Positions 15,550 through 25,007 of a stretch of DNA of 36,511 bases are shown here, one piece after another. Origin of the DNA: Caldalkalibacillus uzonensis. GTDB taxonomy: Bacteria > Bacillota > Bacilli > Caldalkalibacillales > Caldalkalibacillaceae. Below the pieces are notes generated by a model, which saw only the letters and a program-made list of their open reading frames with translations, was not told the DNA's origin and did not search any database. The DNA is taken from assembly GCF_030814135.1 (NCBI RefSeq), contig NZ_JAUSUQ010000020.1, forward strand, positions 1 through 36,511, read 5' to 3'. How positions within the stretch are numbered: the stretch's first letter is position 1; each line of letters starts with the position of its first letter. The position numbers and the translations under genes are program-made.

Positions 15550-16590
15550 TTACTGTAGTACGCCGACTTCCTTATAATATTTTTCTGCTCCCGGATGGAG
15601 CGGTACATCAGCCAAGCCGGTTACAGCATTTTCAACATCAAACTGAGCAACAACTGCATGAGCATCCTGTAATTGATCTATCTTTTCCCAGAAAGTTTTT
15701 ACAAGATCATAGGCAACCTCTTCTGGCATAGATGCATCCACTACCAACATATTTAGCTGAGCAACTGTTTTTACATCTTCATCCTGGTTCTCATAGCTTT
15801 CCGCAGAGATAATGAACTCAATATACCAAGGATACTGTTCTTGCATCTTCGCAATGATATCATCATCATAACTCAGAAGCACCCCGTCGGCTGTGGCAGT
15901 CATTTCCGAAACAGCTGCTGCAGGTATACCAGCCATGATCATAGCAGCGTCAACTTGTCTGTTTCTCATTAAGTCCGTTGCTTCGGTAAAACCAACAAAG
16001 TTATGATTGACTGAGTCATAATCAACGCCATAGGCTTCCAAGGTTTGGCGTGATTCAATCTCGGTTGCACTACCTGTCGCACCAGGTGCAAAATTTCGCC
16101 CTTCAATATCTGCAATAGAAGTAAGTGCAGCATCTTTTCTAGCGACAAAGTGATTGACATTGGGATATAAAGCCGCCAAAATCCTGACATCTTCGTATGC
16201 GTTCCCCGAAAAAGGACCTTCCCCATTATATGCTTCCCAAAGGGTTCCAATCGGGGTTAGTGCCATGTTCGACTCACCTTGCTGCATAAAATTAAGGTTT
16301 TGAACACTTCCGTTAGTCGCTTGCGAAGAAGCTTGGATATAATCAATTTCCCTCGTAAAAAATTCAGTGAAAGCAGCACCCAAAGGATAATAAACACCTG
16401 TTGTTGTTCCAGTTGTCATTTGAATATTATAGGAGTCAGGACGTCCTTCATTGTTACCTTCATTATTATTACTTGCTTCTCCTTCAGAGCTCGACCCGTT
16501 CCCTTCTGCTGGAGCAGAAGTATCAGAAGAGCAGGCAACAAGTGCAAAGGCTAATACAATCAAAAATAAGGGGAACAAAGTCTTTCTCAT
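15550..16590 (-). CDS. TAXI-family TRAP transporter solute receptor (lipoprotein)
   Basis: 346 residues from ATG at 16590, which has GGGAGG eight bases upstream; an upstream in-frame extension to 16668 would bury the signal peptide. 'LAFALVAC' gives a lipobox with Cys20, followed by a Ser/Glu/Asn-rich linker to about residue 55. The TAXI fold follows with 'TTGTTTGVYYPLGAAFTEFF', 'GRNFAPGATGSATEIESRQT' and 'LMRNRQVDAAMIMAGIPAAA'. It is membrane-anchored outside the cell, captures an organic acid and passes it to the fused permease at 11476-13470. Ends with 'LHPGAEKYYKE', usual for the family. Confidence 0.9.
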   Translation of the reverse strand: MRKTLFPLFLIVLAFALVACSSDTSAPAEGNGSSSEGEASNNNEGNNEGRPDSYNIQMTTGTTTGVYYPLGAAFTEFFTREIDYIQASSQATNGSVQNLNFMQQGESNMALTPIGTLWEAYNGEGPFSGNAYEDVRILAALYPNVNHFVARKDAALTSIADIEGRNFAPGATGSATEIESRQTLEAYGVDYDSVNHNFVGFTEATDLMRNRQVDAAMIMAGIPAAAVSEMTATADGVLLSYDDDIIAKMQEQYPWYIEFIISAESYENQDEDVKTVAQLNMLVVDASMPEEVAYDLVKTFWEKIDQLQDAHAVVAQFDVENAVTGLADVPLHPGAEKYYKEVGVLQ

Positions 16591-16731
16591 AACTAATCCT
16601 CCCATCTCGCATCCTCTTTTTAATCGTCCTTTTAAATAATCCCTCTTACTCATCCCTTCTAAAGACACGTCTTAAAAAACAACTCTCTTGTCTATACCCC
16701 CCTTTCGAGCAAGGTAATTAGAACAAATCTA

Positions 16732-18162
16732 TCATTCCAAAATATTCATAATACTTATAACAGCTGAAAAAGAGATAACTACTATAACTATATATTTTAA
16801 GTTCCATTTTCCTAACTCAAACATTTTAAGATGAAGTAAATTTGTCGTAATCAAATTCAAGGCTGCCAACGGAGAGATTAGGGGGCTTATACCCCAGCTA
16901 ATAATTAGCGTCAAAGCAAATAACTCTGAGCTCAAGCCAATAACTTCGGGAGAAAGACTTGTCGCTAAAACCGTAATCGGCAAAACTTGATGAACAACAG
17001 TGGAACCGCTTACAACAATAACGATAATTGTGAGTACCATTAAAAAGGTAGACATGGAAGCGATTCTCTCAAAAAAGGATGACAAATAGCTTGTAAAGGG
17101 AGTCAGTTGTATCATCTGGGCAAAGAAAGCGCCTGAAATAAACATAATTGACTCATTATGAACACCTGGAAGAATATGAACAATATAATCATTTTTTATT
17201 GATCGTGCATATTCTTTTCCTTTTCTAATCGCTAACGACCAGATAATTGAGTAGAAAAACGCAATGACTGATATTAACAAAATTAAATTGTAATTAAGCC
17301 ACCTTTCCAAGAGAATCAATGTTACAAACAAGCCAATAAAAACTATAATAAGTTCCCATCCTTTTCTATGGGACATAAGTGGATATTGCTCTGAACTGAA
17401 ACCGGAAGCGAGGTCTGCTCCAGCAGAGACTTCCCTTATAATTGCGCGGCTTTTTTTAATTCCTTTATGAAACTCCCACGAAACTAAGAGAGTTGAGACC
17501 GTTAGTCCTAATGCGACAGTCAATAAACCATATAAGAAAAATGAAGTAAAAGGTACTTCTAGGAGATGCAAAATGATTGCTACTCCTGCAAAATATGGTG
17601 ACCACAAAGCAGCTAAGGAAAAACCTTGCGTGATACCACTCGTAAACAAACGCTTCATTTTGGTTACTTTATCGAAAAAGAGTTCATAAACAAACCTAGC
17701 TGCTCCCAAATTCAAAAAAGAACTTAACACACAAGTCAGAGTGGTGATAAACGTGACCTGAATCAGGTTGTTTTTCATATAGTTATTTACAAACTTGTAC
17801 ATATACTCTACGTATCCCCCATGTTTCAAGGGGTACGAAAGCAACGGAGCCGCCACAAAAAGCACAACCATTCCAAGATTATTGACGATAGAATCTTTCC
17901 AGTAATATAGGTCTCCTTCACAGAGAAAAAATAAAAGGTGACCTATGATGACGGACAAGAAACTCATAATCATCGGAAAAAGAGACATATATGGCAAACA
18001 TATAAAAAAGGTAACTACCGTCATTGTCACAAGAATATTTGATGAGGGGATTTTGAAAAATTCTTGTAAAACAAAAAGTACTGCAACAGCTAGCAAAAAG
18101 TAACCCCTTACAAGCGTAATATGCCTTGTACTCACAAAATAGTTTGAGATTTTTGAGATCAT
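16732..18162 (-). CDS. Multi-pass membrane permease, unassigned (IT-superfamily-like)
   Basis: 476 residues with about twelve hydrophobic segments and short loops. 'FLNLGAARFVYELFFDKVTK', 'PGVHNESIMFISGAFFAQMI' and 'TVVHQVLPITVLATSLSPEV' resemble ion-transporter superfamily carriers (organic-anion, citrate or arsenite types), though no subfamily is recognised. The start codon ATG has only a weak GGATGAG upstream. It leads the acid-catabolism gene string and is therefore likely an additional uptake or export system for the same class of anion. It is AT-richer than the TRAP genes. Confidence 0.6.
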   Translation of the reverse strand: MISKISNYFVSTRHITLVRGYFLLAVAVLFVLQEFFKIPSSNILVTMTVVTFFICLPYMSLFPMIMSFLSVIIGHLLFFLCEGDLYYWKDSIVNNLGMVVLFVAAPLLSYPLKHGGYVEYMYKFVNNYMKNNLIQVTFITTLTCVLSSFLNLGAARFVYELFFDKVTKMKRLFTSGITQGFSLAALWSPYFAGVAIILHLLEVPFTSFFLYGLLTVALGLTVSTLLVSWEFHKGIKKSRAIIREVSAGADLASGFSSEQYPLMSHRKGWELIIVFIGLFVTLILLERWLNYNLILLISVIAFFYSIIWSLAIRKGKEYARSIKNDYIVHILPGVHNESIMFISGAFFAQMIQLTPFTSYLSSFFERIASMSTFLMVLTIIVIVVSGSTVVHQVLPITVLATSLSPEVIGLSSELFALTLIISWGISPLISPLAALNLITTNLLHLKMFELGKWNLKYIVIVVISFSAVISIMNILE

Positions 18163-18479
18163 TACTCATCCAAGCTTTCTTATCATTTATTACGGCGAGA
18201 TGCTATAGTGATCATTAATAATGTGCGGGTTCTCTCCTGCAAAAACTGTTACTGTATTTCCTCGGCCCGAAAATTAAAGTCAATTGCAATGGTCCATTAA
18301 CCTAAATTGCCCTTCTTCCACTACATCTAGAAGTATTGGTGAACGATAAATATTTCATTATCCGGTATCGTCTATTTATAATCGGGATATATCTATATTC
18401 TAGATTCTAAATAATAATTCCTAACATTTCAACAATTAATTATATAAATTAAATAAATTATATAAATTTTATTTTAAAT
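18163..18479. other. AT-rich non-coding region
   Basis: A leader of about 300 bases before the permease gene. It holds a candidate promoter (18404-18432) and two direct copies of AATTATATAAATT (18438-18450 and 18456-18468), each nearly self-complementary. No gene is seen. Confidence 0.45.
18404..18432 (-). promoter_or_regulatory. Candidate vegetative promoter for the permease/acid operon
   Basis: TTGAAA at -35 and TAGAAT at -10 with a 17-base spacer on the minus strand. It lies in very AT-rich DNA where chance matches are likely, so confidence is low. Confidence 0.35.
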
Positions 18480-19961
18480 TTAATGTTTTGAATGTATACT
18501 ATAATCAACCACCGGAACATTTTTTAGCAAAGCCACATTATAGACCTCTTTTTTTCGCTCCCATTCCTCTAAAAATCGCTTGTATTGCTGCATTACTTGC
18601 AGAGACTTCACCGCTCTTTCAGGACTGGGGTAAAGTGGTACTTTGGCCTTTCTCAGTTTGTTCATTCCCTCCTTTGCTAGATTTTCAGCTATTGTCCAAG
18701 CGACAATAATTGGTTTATCGCTTAACTGTGAGAGTTCAATAATATCTTCGGCAACATGGGTAGCGACAGATCCTGCTAATATTGTTAACATGAGAATCAT
18801 AGCATCTATATTTGGATCATTGATAAGGACCTCCAAACCTTGTTTTAAATACTCAGGGTTGTTCAAAATTTGGGCTGTGGTGTCAAACGGGTTTTGAGGT
18901 GCTCCAAAGTCAGGGAGAATTGCTTTTAAACGTTCCTTACTCTCCTTGGTTAAATCAGGGACTTCCAGTCCCGAATCGATACATCTATCAGCTACAATGG
19001 TACAGGCACCTCCTGATGTAGAAACAACGCCAACCCGCTTTCCGTCCGGAAGAGATAAGTAATTTAGAGCCATGGCAAAATCAAATAAGTCATCCAGGCT
19101 TTCGGCCATGATCACACCATACTGTTTAAAAACAGCTTGATATACTTTATGATTACCGGCCAATAGACCTGTATGGGATTGAACCGACTTACGCCCCACT
19201 TCAGTGCGCCCATTTTTAAAAACAATCACAGGCTTCCGCTTATTAGCAGCCTTGACAAGCGATCGCTTTAGCTTCAGTCCGTCTTTAATCCCTTCCAAAA
19301 AAACACAGATAGTTCTAGTCGAGTCATCTTTTACCATATAATCAATATAATCAGCAGCGTCCAAATCAGCCTCATTTCCTGAACTGATCCATTTGTTAAT
19401 ACCAATGCTCTTATCCCACCCCTGGCTTAGCATCGCTCCTCCAATTGCCCCGCTTTGAGTAATGTAAGAAATACTCCCGTCGACAGGAATGTTCGTGGAA
19501 GTCATAGACATACTAAAACTGGCAAACACCTTATTTTTTACATTTGTTATCCCAATAGTATTGGGACCGCAAATACGAATGCCATTCGCTTTAGCATACT
19601 CAACCAATTGTTGTTGGAGTTTTGCTCCTTCTCTTCCGGTTTCAGCAAATCCTGAAGAATGAATCATCACCATTTTTATTTTTTTGTCAACGCACTCTTC
19701 CATCGTTTTTAACAAATACTTGGAAGAAATAAGTAGACAAGCTAGATCTACCGATTCTGGCAGGGCTTTAATTGATGGAAAGCAGGTTAAACCCTGTATA
19801 TTATCCGCTTTGGGATTAATTGGATAAATCTTTCCTGTATAACCATGCATGAGCAAATGATGGATAAGACGTCCTCCATGTTTATTTCTGTTAGTAGATG
19901 CACCAACAACCGCTATGGAGGACGGATTAAGCAAATATTCAATAGATTGGACCGGGTTCAA
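18480..19961 (-). CDS. ADP-forming acyl-CoA synthetase, alpha subunit
   Basis: 493 residues from a TTG at 19961, nine bases after AGGAGG; a GTG at 19970 would touch the ribosome binding site. The CoA-binding Rossmann domain is marked by 'PSSIAVVGASTNRNKHGG' and the succinyl-CoA synthetase-like domains by 'MIHSSGFAETGREG', 'ICGPNTIGI' and 'YITQSGAIGGAML'. The swinging catalytic His is in QSHTGLLAG. These enzymes interconvert acyl-CoA plus ADP and Pi with acid plus ATP. The ATP-grasp beta subunit is the preceding gene on the same strand, so this is a two-chain enzyme activating or releasing the acid of this cluster. Confidence 0.9.
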   Translation of the reverse strand: MNPVQSIEYLLNPSSIAVVGASTNRNKHGGRLIHHLLMHGYTGKIYPINPKADNIQGLTCFPSIKALPESVDLACLLISSKYLLKTMEECVDKKIKMVMIHSSGFAETGREGAKLQQQLVEYAKANGIRICGPNTIGITNVKNKVFASFSMSMTSTNIPVDGSISYITQSGAIGGAMLSQGWDKSIGINKWISSGNEADLDAADYIDYMVKDDSTRTICVFLEGIKDGLKLKRSLVKAANKRKPVIVFKNGRTEVGRKSVQSHTGLLAGNHKVYQAVFKQYGVIMAESLDDLFDFAMALNYLSLPDGKRVGVVSTSGGACTIVADRCIDSGLEVPDLTKESKERLKAILPDFGAPQNPFDTTAQILNNPEYLKQGLEVLINDPNIDAMILMLTILAGSVATHVAEDIIELSQLSDKPIIVAWTIAENLAKEGMNKLRKAKVPLYPSPERAVKSLQVMQQYKRFLEEWERKKEVYNVALLKNVPVVDYSIHSKH

Positions 19962-20020
19962 TATAACCACCCTCCTCTGAATTTGTATAAATCACTTCAA
20001 TGCACAACGTTGGACTATAC

Positions 20021-20731
20021 TTAATTGTCAACAAACATCCGAGCATCTACTGCACATGCTCCTTCCCCAGATGGATAGACAAACAAAGGGTTGATTTCCA
20101 TTTCTTTAACTTGCGGGTAATGCTCACAAAATTTAGCCAGCTTAAAAATAATATCCTTGACAAAATCCAAATCAGCAGGAGGGTTTTCCCGATAACCCCT
20201 TAGCAATGGACTTAATTTAATCTCCTTAAACATGTTATCAATATCTTCGTCGGCAACGGGCAAGGTTTTCAACGTTACATCTTCCAATACTTCCACAAAA
20301 ATCCCCCCCATGCCGAAAAGTAATACAGGGCCAAAAACAGGATCACGTTTAGTACCGATAATAACTTCTGTTCCTTTTTTAGCCATTTTTTGTACTGATA
20401 CCCCTACTATCTGTGCATCCGCTTTGTATTGACAAGCATTATGCATAATTTCCTTATAAGCCTGCTCTACTTCCCTTTCATTTTTTAGGTTAAGCATAAC
20501 ACCTTTAGCATCTGTTTTATGGGAAATATCAGGAGAAACAATTTTTAAAACGACCGGATATCCAATTTTCTGTGCATAATGAACGGCCTCTGCAGAGGAA
20601 ACAGCCATATAATATGGAGAAACAGGTATACCTATGGATTGTAAAATCTGTTTTGATTCTATCTCTGTTAAGACACTACGGCATTGTTGTTGTACAGACA
20701 TCAAAATACGATTAATTTCCTCCAAATTCAT
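20021..20731 (-). CDS. ADP-forming acyl-CoA synthetase, beta subunit (ATP-grasp)
   Basis: 236 residues. 'LTEIESKQILQSIGIPVSPY' starts the ATP-grasp domain; 'GYPVVLKIVSPDISHKTDAK' is the P-loop-like ATP site with the phosphorylated-His docking region. Later parts are 'VFGPVLLFGMGGIFVEVLED' and 'VKEMEINPLFVYPSGEGACA', the metal-binding end. ATG with AAAGGA ribosome binding site. It precedes the alpha gene by 59 bases. Its start overlaps the end of a dehydrogenase remnant (ATGA). Confidence 0.9.
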   Translation of the reverse strand: MNLEEINRILMSVQQQCRSVLTEIESKQILQSIGIPVSPYYMAVSSAEAVHYAQKIGYPVVLKIVSPDISHKTDAKGVMLNLKNEREVEQAYKEIMHNACQYKADAQIVGVSVQKMAKKGTEVIIGTKRDPVFGPVLLFGMGGIFVEVLEDVTLKTLPVADEDIDNMFKEIKLSPLLRGYRENPPADLDFVKDIIFKLAKFCEHYPQVKEMEINPLFVYPSGEGACAVDARMFVDN

Positions 20732-20928
20732 GGAAACAATCCTTTCTGTTTTGGATTATCATTTACATCAAGTGCAGCTCCTAGAATTTGACCACTTGTT
20801 AATGCATAGTAAAGATCTTCTTCAACCACAATACCGCCTCTCCTCTGGCCACATTTATTAATATCGCTGTGGATTTTCATTTGTGACAGCGCATCCTTAT
20901 TAATTAAACCTTTGGTTTCTGCGGACAT
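20728..20928 (-). pseudogene. D-2-hydroxyacid dehydrogenase C-terminal remnant
   Basis: 'SAETKGLINKDALSQMK' and 'GGIVVEEDLYYALTSGQI' with LGAALDV are the NAD-domain hallmark of D-isomer-specific 2-hydroxyacid dehydrogenases (SerA/LdhA-like). The stretch that should read INVARGGIV is present only after shifting frames, so small indels have damaged it. The N-terminal two-thirds and the final helix are gone. It begins straight after the acyl-CoA dehydrogenase stop without a ribosome binding site. Confidence 0.75.
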
Positions 20929-20937
20929 GGATATTAT

Positions 20938-22137
20938 TTATAAATCACTTTTTAATGAAAACTTTCTGTTGATGTGGTGTCGATTTGCATTTTTCCATCC
21001 CAGCGCATCCTGGGCAATTAAGATTCTTTGCACATTGGCCGACCCTTCCCCGACATGCAACATATTAGCATAACTCAGATATTTTAAGATAGGATACTCA
21101 TCCGTAAGAGCGTAACCCCCAAATATTTCAAAGGCGCTTCTACTCACTTTGGTCGCCACTTCTGCAGCATAATACTTTGCATGGGCACTTTCACGGGTGG
21201 CTGCCTCTCCTTTATCCTTTAAATAAGCACTTTTATACACAAGCATCCGGGCTGCTTCGGTCTCTACAACCATGTCAGCGATTAAGTGTTGAATCATCTG
21301 ATACTCTCCAATGCGGCGTCCGCCTACCACACGCTCGTTGCAATATTGAATGGCCGCATCGATACATCCTTGAGCAATGCCAACCAGACGGGCAGCAACA
21401 CTTAAACGTCCGTAATCTAACGCATTCATGGCTATTTTAAATCCTTCCCCTTCTTGACCCAGTCTGTTTTGTATTGGGATCCTATATTGATCTAGAAAAA
21501 CTTCACAACTTCTCATCATGTGCCCCAAAGAACTGATCTCGATTGGTTTGGCATCAAATCCGGGTCTGTCCGTTTCAATAATAAAAGCTGTAATTCCTTT
21601 CACGCCTGCAGCCGTATCGGTTTTTGCAAATAATACCCCTACATCTGCCTCATTGGCAAACGTAATAAACATTTTAGACCCATTAAGTTCGTAGCCTTCT
21701 CCTTTTAACCTGGCCGTCGTCTTCATAGATCCTGCCGCATCGGATCCGCCTCCCGATTCGGTCAAGGCAAACATCCCGATATAATCTGCTGCAATTAAAC
21801 GGGGAACATAATTTTCTATTTGTTCTTCCGTTCCCCAGTTGAGTATGGTAAGCGGACAGGTCATGGCTTGCATGTTGAAAGCGTAACCAAAAGCGGGGTG
21901 CGCACGTGAAATTTCTTCAGCAATGATGGCAAAGTTTAAAAATCCTAGTTCTGATCCACCGTATCTTTCAGGAAAACAAGCCCCGAACATTCCAGCCTGG
22001 CCCATTTTCTGCAGTATGTCCTTAGGAAACTTGCCATGATCTTCATAGCTTTTAACGTGAGGGATAATTTCCTTTTCAGCAAATTTGCGGGCCATGTTTT
22101 TAACCTGCACATTTTCTTCACTTAGATCAAAATTCAT
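20938..22137 (-). CDS. Acyl-CoA dehydrogenase
   Basis: 399 residues, start ATG 22137 (a TTG six bases upstream is possible; both have weak ribosome binding sites). It contains all acyl-CoA dehydrogenase blocks: 'FALTESGGGSDAAGSMKTTA' (FAD/substrate), 'LNGSKMFITFANEADVGVLF', 'LDYGRLSVAARLVGIAQGCI', and 'EIFGGYALTDEYPILKYL' before 'ILIAQDALG'. It oxidises an acyl-CoA to the 2-enoyl-CoA and passes electrons to ETF. It differs from the tandem pair at 25-27 kb by being full length and likely homotetrameric. It is followed by dead and live acyl-CoA synthetase genes. Confidence 0.9.
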   Translation of the reverse strand: MNFDLSEENVQVKNMARKFAEKEIIPHVKSYEDHGKFPKDILQKMGQAGMFGACFPERYGGSELGFLNFAIIAEEISRAHPAFGYAFNMQAMTCPLTILNWGTEEQIENYVPRLIAADYIGMFALTESGGGSDAAGSMKTTARLKGEGYELNGSKMFITFANEADVGVLFAKTDTAAGVKGITAFIIETDRPGFDAKPIEISSLGHMMRSCEVFLDQYRIPIQNRLGQEGEGFKIAMNALDYGRLSVAARLVGIAQGCIDAAIQYCNERVVGGRRIGEYQMIQHLIADMVVETEAARMLVYKSAYLKDKGEAATRESAHAKYYAAEVATKVSRSAFEIFGGYALTDEYPILKYLSYANMLHVGEGSANVQRILIAQDALGWKNANRHHINRKFSLKSDL

Positions 22138-22372
22138 ACTCAAGCCACTCTCACTTTCCTAAAAAGTAGATATCGTTATTATCAACATACATTTTCTAAA
22201 TTCGGTGTGATATGATATAAAGAAATATTCTCATTATTCCGAAATGAAACCTGCGAGTTAGAAGTTCAAATAAGGACTGAGGAAACAGTTTCTTGAAGTA
22301 GTCTACGCTACAGAAGGAAGCAGCCTTTCCACAAATGATCCCAAGATCTTTATCTATACAGGAGGTATATAA

Positions 22373-23571
22373 GTGTTAAAAATAATGAGTTACCCTAAAA
22401 TTAAAATTATTAATCCATTGCTAGCTCAAAGTATTTCAGCTTTTGGTGTTTTATTCCTTCCCCCGATAGCTCCTTTTATCGTCACAGAGTTCAGTATATC
22501 AGGACTTTTAACAGGTTTAACATTGTCTTCATTTTATTTTGGGGCAATCGTTTCTTCATTTTTGACCGGCAGTATTGTTTCCTATCTGGGAGTCCGAAAG
22601 TCGATAGTTATTTCTCTGTTGATCCTGGGGGTTTTTATTATACTCGCTTCTCTTACACAATCGTTGACACTTATGCTTCTTCTTTTTATTATGGCAGGGA
22701 CAGGTTACAGTCTAATCAATCCGGCTATTAACCAGTTAATTACACAAGATTTTAGCAGGGAAGTCAGGGGACTAGCTATGAGTATCAAACAGACCGGTGT
22801 CACTCTTGGAGGGGCAATAGCTGCATCGTTATTGCCTTTCTTAACCGCTGTATTTGATTGGAGAAGCTCTGTCTTTATCACTGGTCTTATCATCATTGGC
22901 ATTTCCTTTTATTTTTTGTTTATCCTGAGATCATACGAAGCACCAAAGCTTGCAAACCATTTCAGTCCAGGACAAATGTGGGGGGGAATAAATGTGATTT
23001 TCCACAATTTGGACCTAATGCGTTTGAGCATGGTTTCTTTCTTTTTAGTTGGTGCACAGTTCTCTTTTTTTATGTACTTTGTGTTATATCTCAATAACGA
23101 CGTCGGTTATTCTGTAGCTTTTGCCAGTACTTTACTTGCCTTTCCCAAGGTTCAGGCGCCGTTGGACGAGTGGTTTGGGGGATGCTGAGTGACCGTTTTT
23201 CGGAAAGAATCACCGTATTACAGATTATAGGATTCTCCTCATCTGTACTGTTGCTTTTCTTTTCTCTAGCATCTATCGTTAAAATACCTGCTTACTTGAT
23301 TATTGTTATCTCTATTTTACTTGGGTTCACTATAAGCGGTTGGAACGGTGTATATCAAGCGTCTATTATTGAAATCGGCGGGGAGAAAATGGCCGCTGTG
23401 TCCAGCAGTATAAGCTTTACCTTTACTTATACAGGCATCTTCATATTCCCGCTCTTTTTTGGCTGGCTCAATGATCTTATTTCTAATTATTTTGTTTCTT
23501 GGATTGTTTTGTCGTTTACAATGTTTTTTTCTGTATTTTTTATGATTCATAGACACAGAAATGTGACATAA
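22373..23571 (+). pseudogene. MFS transporter, frameshifted
   Basis: GTG start with AGGAGG seven bases upstream. The first part (to about 23147) encodes eight or so TM helices: 'ITEFSISGLLTGL'-like start, 'GYSLINPAINQLITQDF', 'RGLAMSIKQTGVTLGGAIAA'. Then one extra base in a C-run shifts the frame. The other frame continues 'QGSGAVGRVVWGMLSDRFSE', the conserved motif of MFS helix 8, and runs to TAA at 23571. It is the only transporter on the plus strand, divergent from the CoA genes. The restored protein would be about 400 residues, a carboxylate/cyanate-type MFS carrier. The frameshift may be real decay or a sequencing error. Confidence 0.8.
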
Positions 23572-23774
23572 ATAAAGCACTGTTAACCATTAAATGTTAC
23601 ATGATCATCAATGATGTGATAGCGGTTTTGAACGCCATAGATTAGACAATGCTCGATGTATTCACCCACCTGTACCCCGACCATGAATGGTAAGAAAATA
23701 AAAACTGGTGCATCAATGCTGCTTGGTTCAAACTGCATGCAGCCATTGTTTAAGGTACCAGCTTTATTTGTGAT

Positions 23775-24962
23775 TCAAATAACCTTCTTCTCTCTTAGTT
23801 CCTTAATTTTCTCATCATTCAAGCCAAGTACTTGTTTAAGAACTAACTCAGTGTGTTCACCTAAAATCGGGGGATGCTTGTGAATGGGAATCGACTGATT
23901 GTTAACTCGGATCGGGTTCTTTAACAAAGGAATCGATCCCAGACAAGGGTGCTCCACTTCCTGTGTCACTTCCCTTTCTTTGACCTGGGGATGCTCAAAG
24001 ACATCTTTAATATTGTTGACTGGACCGCATGGAACCCCGACAGTGTTAAGCCATTCAGTCCACTCACCGGCCGTTTTGGTTGCCAATTCTTTTTCAATCA
24101 ATTCTCTTAACAGCTTTCTGTTTTGCAGACGATCCGTATTTGTTTTTAATCTTTCATCTTCAGCCCACTCTGGATGTCCCAGAGCTATAGCCAGTTTTTT
24201 AAACAATCCGTCATTCCCGGCAGCAATCATAATTGGTCTATCTTTACAAAGAAAAACCTCGTAGGGGGTAATGTTGTTATGTTCATTTCCGACTCGTTTG
24301 GCAACATAACCGGTTAAGAGGTAGCTGCTTGCAATGTTAGCTAAAGAGCTTACCATAACGTCCAACAATGAGATATCCAAATGACACCCTTTGCCGGTTC
24401 GATCCCTTTCCCTAATGGCCCCCATGATGCCAATGGCCACATACTGAGCAGCCATAATATCTACAATCGGAATCCCGACTCGGGTTGGCTCGCCCTCAGG
24501 ATGCCCTGTAACTTCCATTAATCCTCCCACAGCTTGAATAACTGGATCGTAACCCGGCCTATCTCGGTAGGGGCCCGTTTGACCATATCCCGTAACAGAA
24601 CATAATATAATACTGGGATTAACTTTTTGTAATATTTTATACCCTAATCCTAAACGGTCAAGTGTTCCTGTTTTAAAATTCTCAAGGACAACGTCAGCCT
24701 TGGCTACAAATTGCTTAAAAAGGTCCTTTCCTTCTTCAGTTTTTAAATTAATTGTTATAGAACGTTTATTACGGTTGGTACATAAGTAATAGGTGCTTTC
24801 TCCGTTAGCAAAAGGCCACCAATTACGAATATCATCCGTTCCACCGGGTGCTTCCACACGGATAACATCTGCGCCCAAATCGCCCAGTAACATGGACCCC
24901 ATTGGTCCAGCAAGGACACGGGACAGATCCAAAATACGTATGTCGCCCAATGCATTTTCCAT
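23775..24962 (-). CDS. CaiB/BaiF family CoA transferase
   Basis: 395 residues, the family length. It starts 'MENALGDIRILDLSRVLAGP', with 'LLGDLGADVIRVEAPGG', 'NRNKRSITINLKTEEGK' and 'ADVVLENFKTGTLDRLGLGY' (catalytic Asp region), then 'PGYDPVIQAVGGLMEVTG'. These type III enzymes move CoA between carboxylic acids. ATG with AAGGAGG ribosome binding site, 45 bases after the acyl-CoA dehydrogenase gene. It probably activates the acid consumed by this operon or recycles CoA from its product. Confidence 0.92.
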   Translation of the reverse strand: MENALGDIRILDLSRVLAGPMGSMLLGDLGADVIRVEAPGGTDDIRNWWPFANGESTYYLCTNRNKRSITINLKTEEGKDLFKQFVAKADVVLENFKTGTLDRLGLGYKILQKVNPSIILCSVTGYGQTGPYRDRPGYDPVIQAVGGLMEVTGHPEGEPTRVGIPIVDIMAAQYVAIGIMGAIRERDRTGKGCHLDISLLDVMVSSLANIASSYLLTGYVAKRVGNEHNNITPYEVFLCKDRPIMIAAGNDGLFKKLAIALGHPEWAEDERLKTNTDRLQNRKLLRELIEKELATKTAGEWTEWLNTVGVPCGPVNNIKDVFEHPQVKEREVTQEVEHPCLGSIPLLKNPIRVNNQSIPIHKHPPILGEHTELVLKQVLGLNDEKIKELREKKVI

Positions 24963-25007
24963 GTCTTAAACCTCCTTGTAAGTGAAGATGGTTGGCTGTC
25001 ATAAACC

